From: Puccinia triticina
Lineage: Eukaryota > Basidiomycota > Pucciniomycetes > Pucciniales > Pucciniaceae
Length of the DNA: 64,000 nucleotides
NCBI RefSeq assembly: GCF_026914185.1
Contig: NC_070565.1
Location: 4,340,001 to 4,404,000 of the forward strand
Reading direction: 5' to 3'
How positions within the stretch are numbered: position 1 is the stretch's first letter; each line of letters begins with the position of its first letter. The notes beneath the pieces are model-generated. The model was not told where the DNA came from. It saw only the letters and a program-made list of their open reading frames with translations, and ran no database searches. The translations under genes and the position numbers were made by a program. Shown one piece after another: positions 43,536 through 54,036 of this stretch.

Positions 43536-46031
43536 ATGCCACCAAAAACCCTTGCCAATCAACCTGCTTTATTGCCACCCACTCCTCAAGCCAAAAAAAC
43601 ACAACCAGTTTGTTGCCTCATTCCTTTAAATTTTCCACTTGCCCATCATAGCTGATAATTATACAATCTTTTTGTTTCTTCAGGAGTGCAAGCACTTGAA
43701 ATCAATGACATGGATGGTACACCTCAGCCAACCAAGAAAACCGCGCAGCCGGCAAAGAAAACCCCGAAGCCCAAGAAAGCTAAACGTGGTCCAGAAAGCG
43801 CCATGGAGATTCGGGCCAAGAAAGATGTTGGGACAGAGAAAGAGGTTGAGACGGAGAAAGAGGTCAGGACGGAGAAGGAGGTTGCGCCAAAGAAGGATGT
43901 CGTAAAGAAGAAGGGAGCGGCAACCAAGACTGTGAAGGAAGACAAAACTCCCAATTCCTCTCGTGCTGCAAACTATAAAGGGGAAGAAGATGCTCAAATA
44001 TGTCGTTCTTGGCTTGAAATCACTGAGGATCCTCTCAACTCAACCAACCAGACTGCTAACACCTTCTGGCAACGTGTATCTTTACACTACAAGTCGATGA
44101 TCACGGAACCGGTGTGGAACTACTCAAGGGGGAGAATAGAGCTTGGAAGGGAAATGGATAGCAACACTAGTAATAATGTAAGCTATGCAAGGGTGCTGAT
44201 GAGGCTGCCTTCCTGACTAATGCTGAGGGGATGAGAGTAACACTAAGAAAAAGAAGAAAAGGTGTGGCTGATTTCTGCTTGATCTTAGGAGCTAGTACTA
44301 TGAGCTTAACTACTGACTACTGAGGGTAAGAGAGTTGGAGCAATGGTTGAAAGGGGGGGAAAGCAATGGGCAATGGTTCAATGGCAATGGGTTGATGAGA
44401 ATGGGCACTTATAATTTCTGTATCTAAAATTATCTATAAATTCTGCATGAGGTACAAGTGAGGGGGGAAAGACAGTTCTTATATGAAGGAAGGATGAGCA
44501 CAGACAATGAGGAGTTCTGGCTATGAGAATGAAGGTTGTACAAATGAGGAAGAGTGATGTGAACATAGTAACAGTATGTAATGATGAGCAATGCTGAAAG
44601 GGGAATGCTGGTTATGGGAATAAAAGAATATACTAATGGGGAAGAGTGATGAGAACATAGTAACTACTTGTAATGATGAGCACTACTGAAAGAGTTAAGC
44701 ACAGATCCAATGATGTAAGGTGTACAATAGGCATAGTACATAATAAGAAATGTATGTAAAGAGTTTAGTATGTGAGAATAAATATGTAAAAGGAATTTAC
44801 TGTAATGATTCAAGTAGGTTACTAATGAAATGAGTATTGTAACTAATGAAGAATGTAGGTTGTCTGTAAGTCTTATATCCTTATATAACTACTGAACCAT
44901 TGAAGATAAGGGGGTACTATGTATGAGTGACTATAGGTAAAATTTGGCGTAGAATCTGAATATGCAATAATAATGAAGTATTTGTGAAGGGTTATGGGGA
45001 AATGGGCAATGTAATGATGAATATATGTAAAGAAAAGGCAATAAAATACTACTTATGGTTTGGAATGGAGCACCACACCGGAGCAACCCATTAGTAGCTT
45101 GAAGACCTGTTGGCAATTGATTCAACAAAATGTCAACAAGTTCTATGGCTGCTTCCAGCAGGTCCAGCGAGCAAACCAAAGTGGAACCACCACCGAGGAT
45201 CGATTGACTGGAGCTCTCAAATTGTATGCGGCCACCGAGAAAAGCAGCTTTACTCATCTACAGTGCTACCACATCCTTGTTACCTCGCCGAAGTGGAGAG
45301 CTTATTGCGAAGAATTGGAGCAAAAGAAGACCCAAAGTTCAAAGAAAAGTCTGAAAACTCCTACAGCGTTGTCGGCTTCTGCTCCAACTCCGGGCGAGCA
45401 ATCCTCTGAAATTACTTCGTCCGATGCTATTGATGATAACGACACTGCTCCACCACCTTCAACCAAACCACAGCGTCCAATCGGAAATCGCAAAGCAAAA
45501 GATATCAAAAATGACGAGGAGAGAAAAATGAAGTTGAAAGAAGATATGCTCAAAGTCCAGCGTGAACTAGCGGCTCGAGCAATTGTTCAGAACAAGATCC
45601 TTTCTGCTCAAAGGGATGCGATGACCGATGCTGCCGACGAAAGCATAATGAAAGTCGATTTATCCACAATCAGTGAAGCACGCCGTCCATTTTACGAGTG
45701 GAAACAGAAAAAGATCCTTGAGAAAATTGCGAAAGAAAAGGAGCTCGAGGAAGAAAAAGAGAGGCAAAAGGAAATCAAGAAAGAAAAAGAGAAGGAGAAA
45801 GATGGCGATGTTGGGAAAGAACAACAAAAAGCAAACACAAGAGGAACTCAGAAATCTCAGTCTAAATCTAGGCAGATTATCGTCGATGTCGAAGAGGAAC
45901 TTGTTGCGGAAGAAGAACTAGTTGTCAAAGATGAAAGTGGAGAAGAGGAGGATGAAAGCAAAGAGGAGGATGGATGCGGCGAACAGGATGGGAGCGATGA
46001 CGATGATGCGTACGAGAATGAAGATGCTTGA
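43536..46031 (+). pseudogene. Harbinger Myb/SANT-like DNA-binding protein, interrupted
   Basis: Probable start at 43536 (MPPKTLANQP), with a first intron before about 43680. The second block (to about 44110) has a Lys/Glu-rich tail and the SANT-like part NYKGEEDAQICRSWLEITED. The domain resumes at about 45065 with ISSLKTCWQLIQQNVNKFYG, and the C-terminal part is highly charged, ending in acidic runs at 46031. The domain is thus split by about 0.9 kb of AT-rich sequence (44130-45060) without coding features: an insertion or unusually long intron. In Harbinger elements this protein helps bring the transposase to the termini. Confidence 0.75.
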
Positions 46032-46195
46032 TTATCTATATATTCTCATTCTTTGTTGAGATCTCTTGCACAGTTTCTCTCTTCCTCTCACAACTTCTCT
46101 CTCCCAGTCACTCTTTTCTCTCATTTTTTCATTTGGAATTTCACATATATTTCAGATGAAAATAGAAACTACAAGTTAGAGTGATGTAAAAAAAG

Positions 46196-47641
46196 CTATC
46201 TTCCCGAACGACCTTTTCGGGCCCAAAGATGCTTGATAAGATCGTTCCTGAGTTGATGATGAGCTGTTTTGTCGCGAATGTGGCGGTAGTTTGCCACAAA
46301 CTGAGTGAAATCTGCTGAGTTTGTTTGACTAGGAATGATTTTGGGGAGGGTTGAGGGATCGTACTCAAAATCATCCTCCAAACCACGTTCGTTCTCCACA
46401 ATCATGTTGTGGAGGATAATGCAGGCTGTCATTATCCTGTGGATGGTATTCATGCTCCACGCTCTCGCAGGTTGGGCCACAATTGCAAACCGAGCTTGTA
46501 GGACACCAAATGCTCGTTCGACATCTTTTCGCATGGCCTCTTGCATCTTTGCAAAATGCTAGATTTGAGATAGAAAAAAATTTTAAGTAGATAGCCCAAA
46601 AAGAGTGAAGAGAGAACCAACTCGCCTTTCTCTCTAGCCCTTGCGGCTGAGAAATTGTCTTCACCAGACAGGAATAGTCAGGATAGATGCCGTCGGCTAG
46701 GTAGTATGCTTGGTCGTATTTATTCCCGTTTATGTTGAACTCGCATTTTGGAGAAATCCCGTTGAGAAGATTGGTGAAAAGAGGCGAAGCGTCAAGGACA
46801 TTGATGTCGTTATGAGATCCAGGCATCCCAAAAAAGGCGTGCCAAAACCAAAGATCCTGTGAAACGACACCCTCAAGTACAATTGTTGCTTTCTGGATTA
46901 ACTGCATGGTCAGATTCAACACTTACCCGGATGAAATGCAAGTTCTTGGGCTGACTCACCTTTTCCTTGCCTTGAAATTGACCCTTCCATCCCGCTGGAC
47001 AATTTTTCCACACCCAGTGCATACAGTCCAATGATCCTAGCATACCGGGGAAACCTCTCTTCCCATTGATCGATAATATTTGCTTCGAGTCCTCTTCAGT
47101 TGGGTGTCTAAGATATTCGTCACCGTATATTTTGCGGATAGCCACACAGAATCGGTTGAGACTTTCAATCGAGGTACTTTCAGCAATGCAAAGATACTCG
47201 TCATTGGCATCGGCAGCGCGACCATAGGCAAGCATTCGAAGGGCAGAAGTGATTTTCTGTACTGGTCTCAATCCGGGTTGGCCAAGTGCATTTTTTTTTT
47301 TGAACAAAGTAATGGTCGTGGGCCTCAACGTCATCTACAATTTTCAGAAAAAGTGGTCTGTGCATTCGAAATCGCCGTCGAAATGAGACTTCACCGTACA
47401 TAGGTGATTCCGCAAAGTAGTCACTAAAGAGCTGCTGATATCCTGCTTCAAAGTTGCGCGGTAGGTTGGCAGAGCGTCCTGGTCGTGATCCACCGTGCTT
47501 TGGAATCAGTTTATCTTCTTTGTCATCTTCATCAATTATCATTTGTGTGGTATTGATAATCACCCTTTCGATCGCTCTTGATGTTGATAGGACAGCAATT
47601 TGAGAACTGATGATGTTTTCCATCATGGATAGCACGTCCAT
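46196..47641 (-). pseudogene. Harbinger DDE transposase, one frameshift
   Basis: Exons: 47641-46960 (containing the shift), 46892-46626 and 46558-46196. Family motifs are GSLDCMHWVWKNCP with the first catalytic Asp, FGMPGSHNDINVLD with the second, YYLADGIYPDY, and near the end KDVERAFGVLQARF with the Glu. The intron at 46625-46559 has a GC donor (GCGAGT). The frame breaks in an A homopolymer (T on the plus strand, about 47291-47301): one base fewer restores QKKNALGQPG. The rest is intact, so either the loss is very recent or the homopolymer is mis-sequenced. Confidence 0.85.
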
Positions 47642-48639
47642 GGTTGTGTTGAATAGCGGAAAGATTTCATGTATTCAATGAATGAAAAATAATTAAAGCG
47701 GTATACTATGACGGGGAAGAGGGATCGGGGATCGGGAATATCAGTTTCACAAGAATTTGCACCCCAACCTACCTCCTTGCGGTGGAGAGCGCGCGAGCTG
47801 CAACCTGAAAATCTCAAGTTGGGGAGGTACCCGCGCATGTAAACTGTCACAAATCTACCTCCCCCGGTGGAGTTGCTCTTAGAAGTTAGGCCTAATGTGG
47901 GGGTCGTGGCACGTAGGCCACCCACCAAAAAGTGGCAGAAATGCAGTCTTTGAGTTATGCAGCCTGTGGTTTCAACGCTGGCCATTCCAGCTGCCAGAAC
48001 TTAGAAGCTCCTCCATGGCGCCGATTTTTAGAGCTCTCCCCCCATCAATCAACCCACCGGACTATTTTGGGTGGATTTTTGAACTGAGTCAAGGCAATCC
48101 AGAACGACCCTCATCTGGCGCGGTGCTTGAGTCCGGGGGTCCGAGCACATCCAGATTCTGTCTGGCTTCTGAAAAAATTGGAGCAACTGAAATAGATTGC
48201 TTTGTTAGATGCTGAGAGAAACTAACTAGATACAAGTAAAGAGATTAAAACTTGTAGGCTAAATTTACCTGAAAGCAGAACAAGATGTTCTAGCTTAAGT
48301 GATAGGACTGTGGAATCTTGTAGTATTGAGCAGTTGCCTATATGGCCAATGCTACTTCAGCTTGTTGTCTGTCAACTATTGTGGAGCTTGTTAGCTCCTT
48401 CAATCTTGTGTCTGTTCTTCCCTACTTATGTCTCTGTTCTGGGACTTACGAGTAATTAGCTTGATCAGCTTAATCTCCTCAATTTGTCCTGTGCGTACGA
48501 TAACGTCGCTGCGTGATTGCTTGTTGAGCTGTCTTTGATTTCCTTTAGGAGGTTGTCTTGGTTCTGGTTCTAGTCTTCCTTCTTCCTTGGCATTGACTGT
48601 TTTAGTTCTCGCTTCTGCATACGTAGAAGCGATACTTTC

Positions 48640-48850
48640 TCAGCTATGCTCTGGGTTAGGTTTTGGTTCTGGGACCGCGGAAGGGCTTACCATTCAACAT
48701 GGCTGGGTCTGGGTTCTGGGGACCGCGGAAGGGCTTACCATTCAACACGGCTGGGTCTGGGTTCTGGGGACCGCGGAAGGGCTTCGCCATTCAACGCGAC
48801 TGGGTCTGGGTTCTGGGGACCGCGGAAGGGCTTGCCTTTCAACGCAGCTG
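48640..48850 (+). repeat. Four tandem units of about 50 bases
   Basis: Unit core GGTTCTGGGGACCGCGGAAG followed by GGCTTACCATTCAACACGGC and TGGGTCT. It lies inside the non-autonomous 43115-49179 element. Confidence 0.9.
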
Positions 48851-49188
48851 AGTCTAACCAAGCAGTGTCCATAATGGTTCCTGCTGGTGTCATTGGTCTG
48901 TATTCCTACAGCTTCTTCATTGTTTCTTTTTTGTTTGACGAGATGTATCAGAATTCTGAGCAGACAGAACGATAGCCAAGATGCCAGGGTATCTATCGAT
49001 TCCCGGGGCCTCATATGTAGCTCGCAAACCGAGTGAGCTACGGCCTGTGTAAGTTGAACCACCCATTCCTGCAATGGCCTACGCGCCACGACCCCCACTT
49101 TAGTCCTAAGTCCCTCCCTGCGGTCGGCGGCACTTCGTTCACCACTCAGCCCCGCATAGGGGGGACTTTGTTAAGTTAGAGGGGACTC

Positions 49189-50346
49189 ACGTTATTGCTC
49201 GGGTGAGACGGAGGGATCGGGCTCGACCTGTTTCAATCGGATACATCTGGAAAGGCGAGCACCCGCAGTGCGGAATATGAGCCCAGGAAGGCTGCCAGCT
49301 CGTGATCCTCTTGTCCGAGCAGACCGTCGTCGAGCGCTTCTCACTGCATAGAGGGCTGAAAAATCGATTGCCTGACAAACTTTTTGGTTGCTCTTTTCCC
49401 CCTGATCAAGGATTGTAGTGCGAGGGATGCGGTAGTCCGGCAATGGTTTCTTTTGTTTTCAGCTTCCAGACTCTTCTAACTCATCGATCGGTACACGCTC
49501 ACCAACTATCAAGACGACTTGAGTGCGACCAAGAGGCATGCCCCTCCTCCCCTCTATTCCAGGAAGTATCCAACACGTCATTCTCCCCCAGCTCTCGCCT
49601 GTCCTCGAAAACGGTTTATGAGCAACGATATTGCTGAGAACGTTTCAACGACTTGAGCAGGATAATCAGCTAAGTACGCATCGGTAAGACTGAATTCGAT
49701 GAAAAGCATCTCTGAGTTGTTGTGCAGTGTAAAAGAAAATGGTCTGACACAGGGCCATTTGTATGCAGCAGTAAGTACCAACTCACTCAACCGACTCGCA
49801 TCCCAGAGCCATCCCGCCCAGTCCCGATCCCTCCTCAGCCACATCTTCCTCCATGGCTCACGCCGCATCCGATGGCTCATCCTGTTCCTGCTCATCATGC
49901 TCCCGCTCTTCTACTGGCCCCAACTCACCCATCACCCAGACGGCTGGCAGGATCTCCTCTCGCGGAAGACCAGGTCGAAAGCTGCTGATTAGCCTGACTC
50001 GAAGACCCCCACCGTCTCGCGCGACGTAATGGACGTACTCGAAGAACTCGACCAGCCACAGCTGGGCGATGAACAGAAAGCGATCCAAGAGATGATGCTC
50101 GACAACTCTCACTTGGATAACAACCCTGACTCCGGTCTGCCCCGCTTCGGCGGCGGATAGGAGGATGATTTGGAATCTCCGTTCGTCAAGACGTCGTGTT
50201 TTCATGGTGCACTCGACTTGGATCTGGGCATACCCAATCAGCTGAATTGTCGAACGCGAAGCGAGAGATCAGGAAGAGACAGTTTTGAATCGATTTAATA
50301 AAGGGTTCACGGGAGAAGATTGTCTGTTGCAGACAAGTGAATCAGC
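49189..50346. other. Unresolved gene remains
   Basis: Both strands have coding-like pieces. On plus, 49780-50159 reads as one frame with a hydrophobic segment (RRIRWLILFLLIMLPLFYW) and an acidic end (DVLEELDQPQLGDEQKAIQE), broken by one TAG at 49993-49995. On minus, 49190-49375 contains an acidic exon-like stretch (LDDGLLGQEDHELAAFLGSY). No family is recognised. Confidence 0.3.
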
Positions 50347-50355
50347 AAGAGGGAC

Positions 50356-50949
50356 CTAACTTAACAAAGTCCCTCTATTTGAGGGGGGACACTGTCCCGC
50401 CGGGACCCTCCGAAGGAGGGACTTACACCCAATGTCCAAGTTTGGGCTGACAGAATCAGAACTATGTCTTTTTTCAAACGTTTCTGGCTTCACCCTTTCC
50501 CATTGGGCAGCAAAGGTTTGGGTGAACAAAAGATTCCCAAGGTCAAGGAGAATCTCTCCAAATTTTTCTGAATTTTTTGAGGCCTTCAGAACCCCTCAGA
50601 TCCATTTTTTGTGACTATCTGTGGTCCGCTTCATCCTATATTACAAAGTTCCCACTGTACAGAATCCAAAACTCATGATGTTACAAGGGACATTGCAGAT
50701 CAAGAAGACAGGTTGGGGATAGGTGGGTATAGTACATGGATAAAGAAGACTTTGTTCATCATGGAAATCCAAACAATAATGAAATTGGACAGGAAATGGA
50801 TGGGTGAGAGCAATTTTAAAAAAGTCCCCACCAAAAAACCAAATGCTGTCAGCCTGTAAGTCCATTTAGCGCGTAAGTCCCTCCCTCTGGTCGGCGCAAT
50901 GCAACCACTGTTTTACCACTCCACCTGTAGGAGGGTGGGACTTAGTTAG
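50356..50949. mobile_element. 594-bp non-autonomous CTAACTT-ended element
   Basis: Left end CTAACTTAACAAAGTCCCTC, right end inverted CTAACTAAGTCCCACCCTCC. Flanked by 9-base duplications AAGAGGGAC and AGGAGGGAC (one mismatch). No gene. Same family as 43115-49179 and 53679-59911. Confidence 0.8.
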
Positions 50950-51016
50950 AGGAGGGACGCAAGTTCAGCTCTCCTGACGCAGACGTGCCGTGCACCTGGC
51001 GCAATGCGCTCTCCAA

Positions 51017-51241
51017 GTAGAAGTATAATGTTTCACAGTTGGTGGAACAATCAAACAATTGTCTCAATCCCGTAGCTCGGCATGAACAAAATAGCTATGA
51101 AACACTTGAGGCATAACAAACTTGTGTTGATACATACTGGTGCATTTGTACATCTTTTTTGAGAAGAGCTTAAGAAGGGGCAAGTTGGATTACAAATAGC
51201 CCTCTGTTTCTTCCCTTTGTGTTGTCAGTCCCTTCATCGTA
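51017..51241 (+). promoter_or_regulatory. Relic promoter of secreted-protein family (copy D)
   Basis: GCATAACAAACTTGTGTTG and CAAGTTGGATTACAAATAGC (51181) match the upstream region of copy B; the TATA core has changed to ACAAATA. The sequence stops at 51241, where a TA-flanked element is inserted, and resumes for about 28 bases at 52345 (CATCATCTTCCGGAATTCTG, as at 63301). No coding exon follows. Confidence 0.75.
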
Positions 51242-52342
51242 CACAGCGGGTCGAACCCGACGCCCCGGGGGCGGCTTCCGGGGCGTCGCCGGGACCATGC
51301 AAGATCGGAACGCCCGGAGGGCGCTTGGTAACTTACCGCCCTAGTGACGCCCTGATGGGGCGCATTGGGGGCGAGTCTAATGGTCCCAGGAGCGCCCCGC
51401 CGGGTCGCCCATGATGCGTTTCTCAATTTGAGGGGCGCAACTGTGACGCCACCCAGAGCCAGCTCCGCTGGGCCGAGAGGGAGCCCCGAGGCCAGCGAAG
51501 CCAAAAATATGGCTACTGCGGGGCTCAAACCGCCTAGTCTGTGGTCCAAACTAATCAAGAGGCCGCTCCTGACAGCTGCACTACACAGCTGCTTTGATGG
51601 AGGTTGACAGTAATTTGAGGCTTCATAACGGACTTCCCTGTGTTTTGCAACACTTTTGGGAGAAAATCATGACAAGTCAAAAAAAAAGTCAAAAAAAAAA
51701 AGTTCAAAAAAAAATGTTTTCTCGGGCTCTCACATGGCAGAGCATCTATTGAGGTGGTTGTGAGAAGAAAAAAAAATGAAAAAATGATGTGAGAGGCCTC
51801 GGCGACCTGCATCGAGGCTGTGTTGTTGACTTGCAGTGGTCACAAGGTGATCGTTAGGCCGTACCTGAGGCTGTGGGGGGTGGAAATCCCTTGGGGGTCA
51901 GGAACGCCCTTGGGGCGCTTCGGCGGTTTGCAGGGCCCCAAGGGCGCAACAGCCCGACCGCCGCCGGGGCAGCGACCAGGTCGCCCCCAGGCCTGAACCG
52001 GTCTCCGAGGCGTACCAAGGGCACACCAGTGTCGCCACCGGTCCCGGGGGCGAGCCTGGGTAGCCCTGGGTGCGTTCAGGGAGCGCCTACTGTAGGGCCC
52101 CAAGGGCGCAACAGCCCAACCGTCGCCGGGGCAGCGACCAGGTCGCCCCCAGGCCGGCACCGGTCTCCGAGGCGTACCGAGGGCGTACTGGTGTCGTCAC
52201 CGGCCCCAGGGGCGACCCTGGGTGCGTTCAGGGAGCGCTCACTGTTGGGACGCGAGTGTGGCGTTTTGGGGGCGCGCAAGTGGCGCTTTGAGGCTGTGAC
52301 ACCCGCGGGGCGCGCCACCAATTCTTGATTTGCCCCGCTGTG
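51242..52342. mobile_element. GC-rich element with TA target duplication
   Basis: 1101 bp with termini CACAGCGGG (both ends, inverted) and TA at 51240-51241 and 52343-52344. The uninterrupted target is seen in the homologous promoter at 63291-63310, which confirms the boundaries. The inside has two direct units of about 165 bases (51930 and 52095, GGGCCCCAAGGGCGCAACAG). No transposase. TA duplication and short termini recall Tc1/mariner, but that is not certain. Confidence 0.7.
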
Positions 52343-52372
52343 TAACCACCATCACCATCATCTTCCGGAATT

Positions 52373-53669
52373 CTGTTGGAATTCTGTCAGATTCCTTTTA
52401 CTTTCAACTCTGAAACTTGTTTTATATCATTCTCAAAGCATTGTCAGAATCACTGTTGGTACAGAAGTTATCACACCATGTAGTCTAAGAACTATGAGTA
52501 GTAGATAACATTTTGTCATACGTGTATCAAACATAGTCTCTGAGATAGAATACTTGAAACTTGTCTCATAGTCACCTTCCTTTTATTTTTTCTTCCAACC
52601 ACATGTTGGCTGCCTGTTGTTAGTCTACTTAAACCCAGCATACAAACAAGCAATTAACTCCATTGGTTCTCTCCTTCATTCTTGGCGCCCCAAACTGAGC
52701 CGCATCCGGTGAGATCATCATCCTCATTGCTCCCCTTTCTCAAGCCTTAGAGCTCATCTCCTATCCTCAATCTTCTCTGCGCGGCGGTAACCAGTCCTAA
52801 AATTTTAATTCTTGGTGGAAATTTTTGATTCCCACCACCTGAAACTGAAATCCAGCGGTCAAATATTGATTCCACTGCCAAACTGGCCAGATTTGACAGT
52901 CTGTAATGATTCCCCAGTCATACTGGCCTAATAATCTTCCTGGGTGCCAAAGAATATTCCATGATAATCACATGGCTCATGTACCTGCTGTAACGGAGGC
53001 ATACCTTAACCAACCTTTTGATGACCAGAGCAGACCGGTCATTGAGAGAGTGCATAACCCTCTCACTGAGCAGCTTAAACTATGCCAATCAGAAAGGGGA
53101 GCTCTTGATGACCGGTATAAACTATGCCAGTAATCAAGGCGAGCTCTCAATGACCAGTTTATGCCGGGCATCAAGAGGTTTACAAGCAAAATTCTCTCCA
53201 TGACTGGCGGCAATGACAGGTCTTCCATGGTCATTGAAGGAGTACATCATAAATACGTACCTCAATAGCAGAGCTTTTGATGACCAGACCACTCATCAAG
53301 AGCTCCCCGCAATGACCGGCATAACAGATCATGAGAGGGATATTTACATACTCCCTTGATGGAGGGCATGACCAGTAATTGAGGGGGTTATCTACTCATT
53401 TGATGACCGGTATACATGGACCGTTTGTCAAGAGGTTTATCTCCTTGCCAGTTGACCGGTATAGACCGGAAATCAAGGGGATTTTGTACTCCCTCCGGTC
53501 TTTGAGAGGAGTACTCTCCATGACCGGTACAATCAGTCTTTGAGAGGAGCACCTTTGATGACCAGCACAACACTTTAGAGCCCTTGATGACCAATCAGTG
53601 ACACATTTTTGCTTCATATTAGTTCCTCCTTCTATGTTGGCTTATACAGACAATTCGTGATGGAAGGAG
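52373..53669. other. Intergenic with GACCGGT repeats
   Basis: 52373-53000 has no feature I can support. 53020-53600 contains about twelve imperfect units with GATGACCGGT/CATTGAGAG cores, related to the arrays inside the CACTG element at 16195 and the CACC element at 60370. Confidence 0.5.
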
Positions 53670-53877
53670 GAACAAAGCCTAGCTTAACTAAGCCTCTTGA
53701 ACGGAGGGTCCGGGGGACCCCGCCCGGAGGGCTCTCCGTAGGAGAGGCTTATGAATAATGTCTGCAGGCTGGCAGACAAAGGAAGGAATTTCAATCCTAA
53801 AAACACAAAATCACATTTTAAAATTCAACAACATGTGTACAACAAAAACTGAATAGACAGTCTTTTTGGCAGTGCTG

Positions 53878-53979
53878 ATGGGCACCCTCACCCAAGTTTT
53901 TGAGGCCAAATCTTCAAAACTGGTGGAAGGAATCCATTTTGAGCTCGAAGAATTCCTGGAAGATGTCCCATTGCTCTGA
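53878..53979 (+). pseudogene. Possible helicase N-terminal extension ending in TGA
   Basis: An ATG at 53878 opens a 33-codon, coding-like frame (EGIHFELEEFLEDVPLL) that ends at TGA 53977-53979 and is in the same frame as the helicase. It may be the original N-terminus cut off by a nonsense change, or a chance frame. Confidence 0.35.
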
Positions 53980-54036
53980 CGATCCATCTTCCACTTTCCA
54001 GATGGATTTGCAGGTTTGAAAATCACCATCTTCAAG

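Larger units (their letters stand above)
43234..47878. mobile_element. PIF/Harbinger transposon, 4645 bp
   Basis: TTA target triplets at 43231-43233 and 47879-47881. Inverted termini GAGCAACTCCACCGGGGG. It carries the two genes expected of the superfamily: a Myb/SANT-like protein (plus strand) and a DDE transposase (minus strand), convergent. It lies within the left terminal repeat of the surrounding element. Both genes are damaged. Confidence 0.93.
43115..49179. mobile_element. Non-autonomous CTAACTT-ended element, split by Harbinger
   Basis: Perfect 9-bp duplications AGGGGACTC at 43106-43114 and 49180-49188. Termini CTAACTTATCAAAGTCCC and CTAACTTAACAAAGTCCC (right inverted) continue into long inverted repeats of about 100-150 bases that share GTGGGGGTCGTGGC (47895 and about 49090). 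Without the Harbinger insert it is about 1.4 kb and has no genes. Terminal sequence and duplication length match the helicase + DUF6589 element at 53679-59911. Confidence 0.85.

Noticed and set aside
51873..52328. A 151-residue plus-strand protein
   Set aside because: It translates the two 165-base repeats of the GC-rich TA-flanked element.
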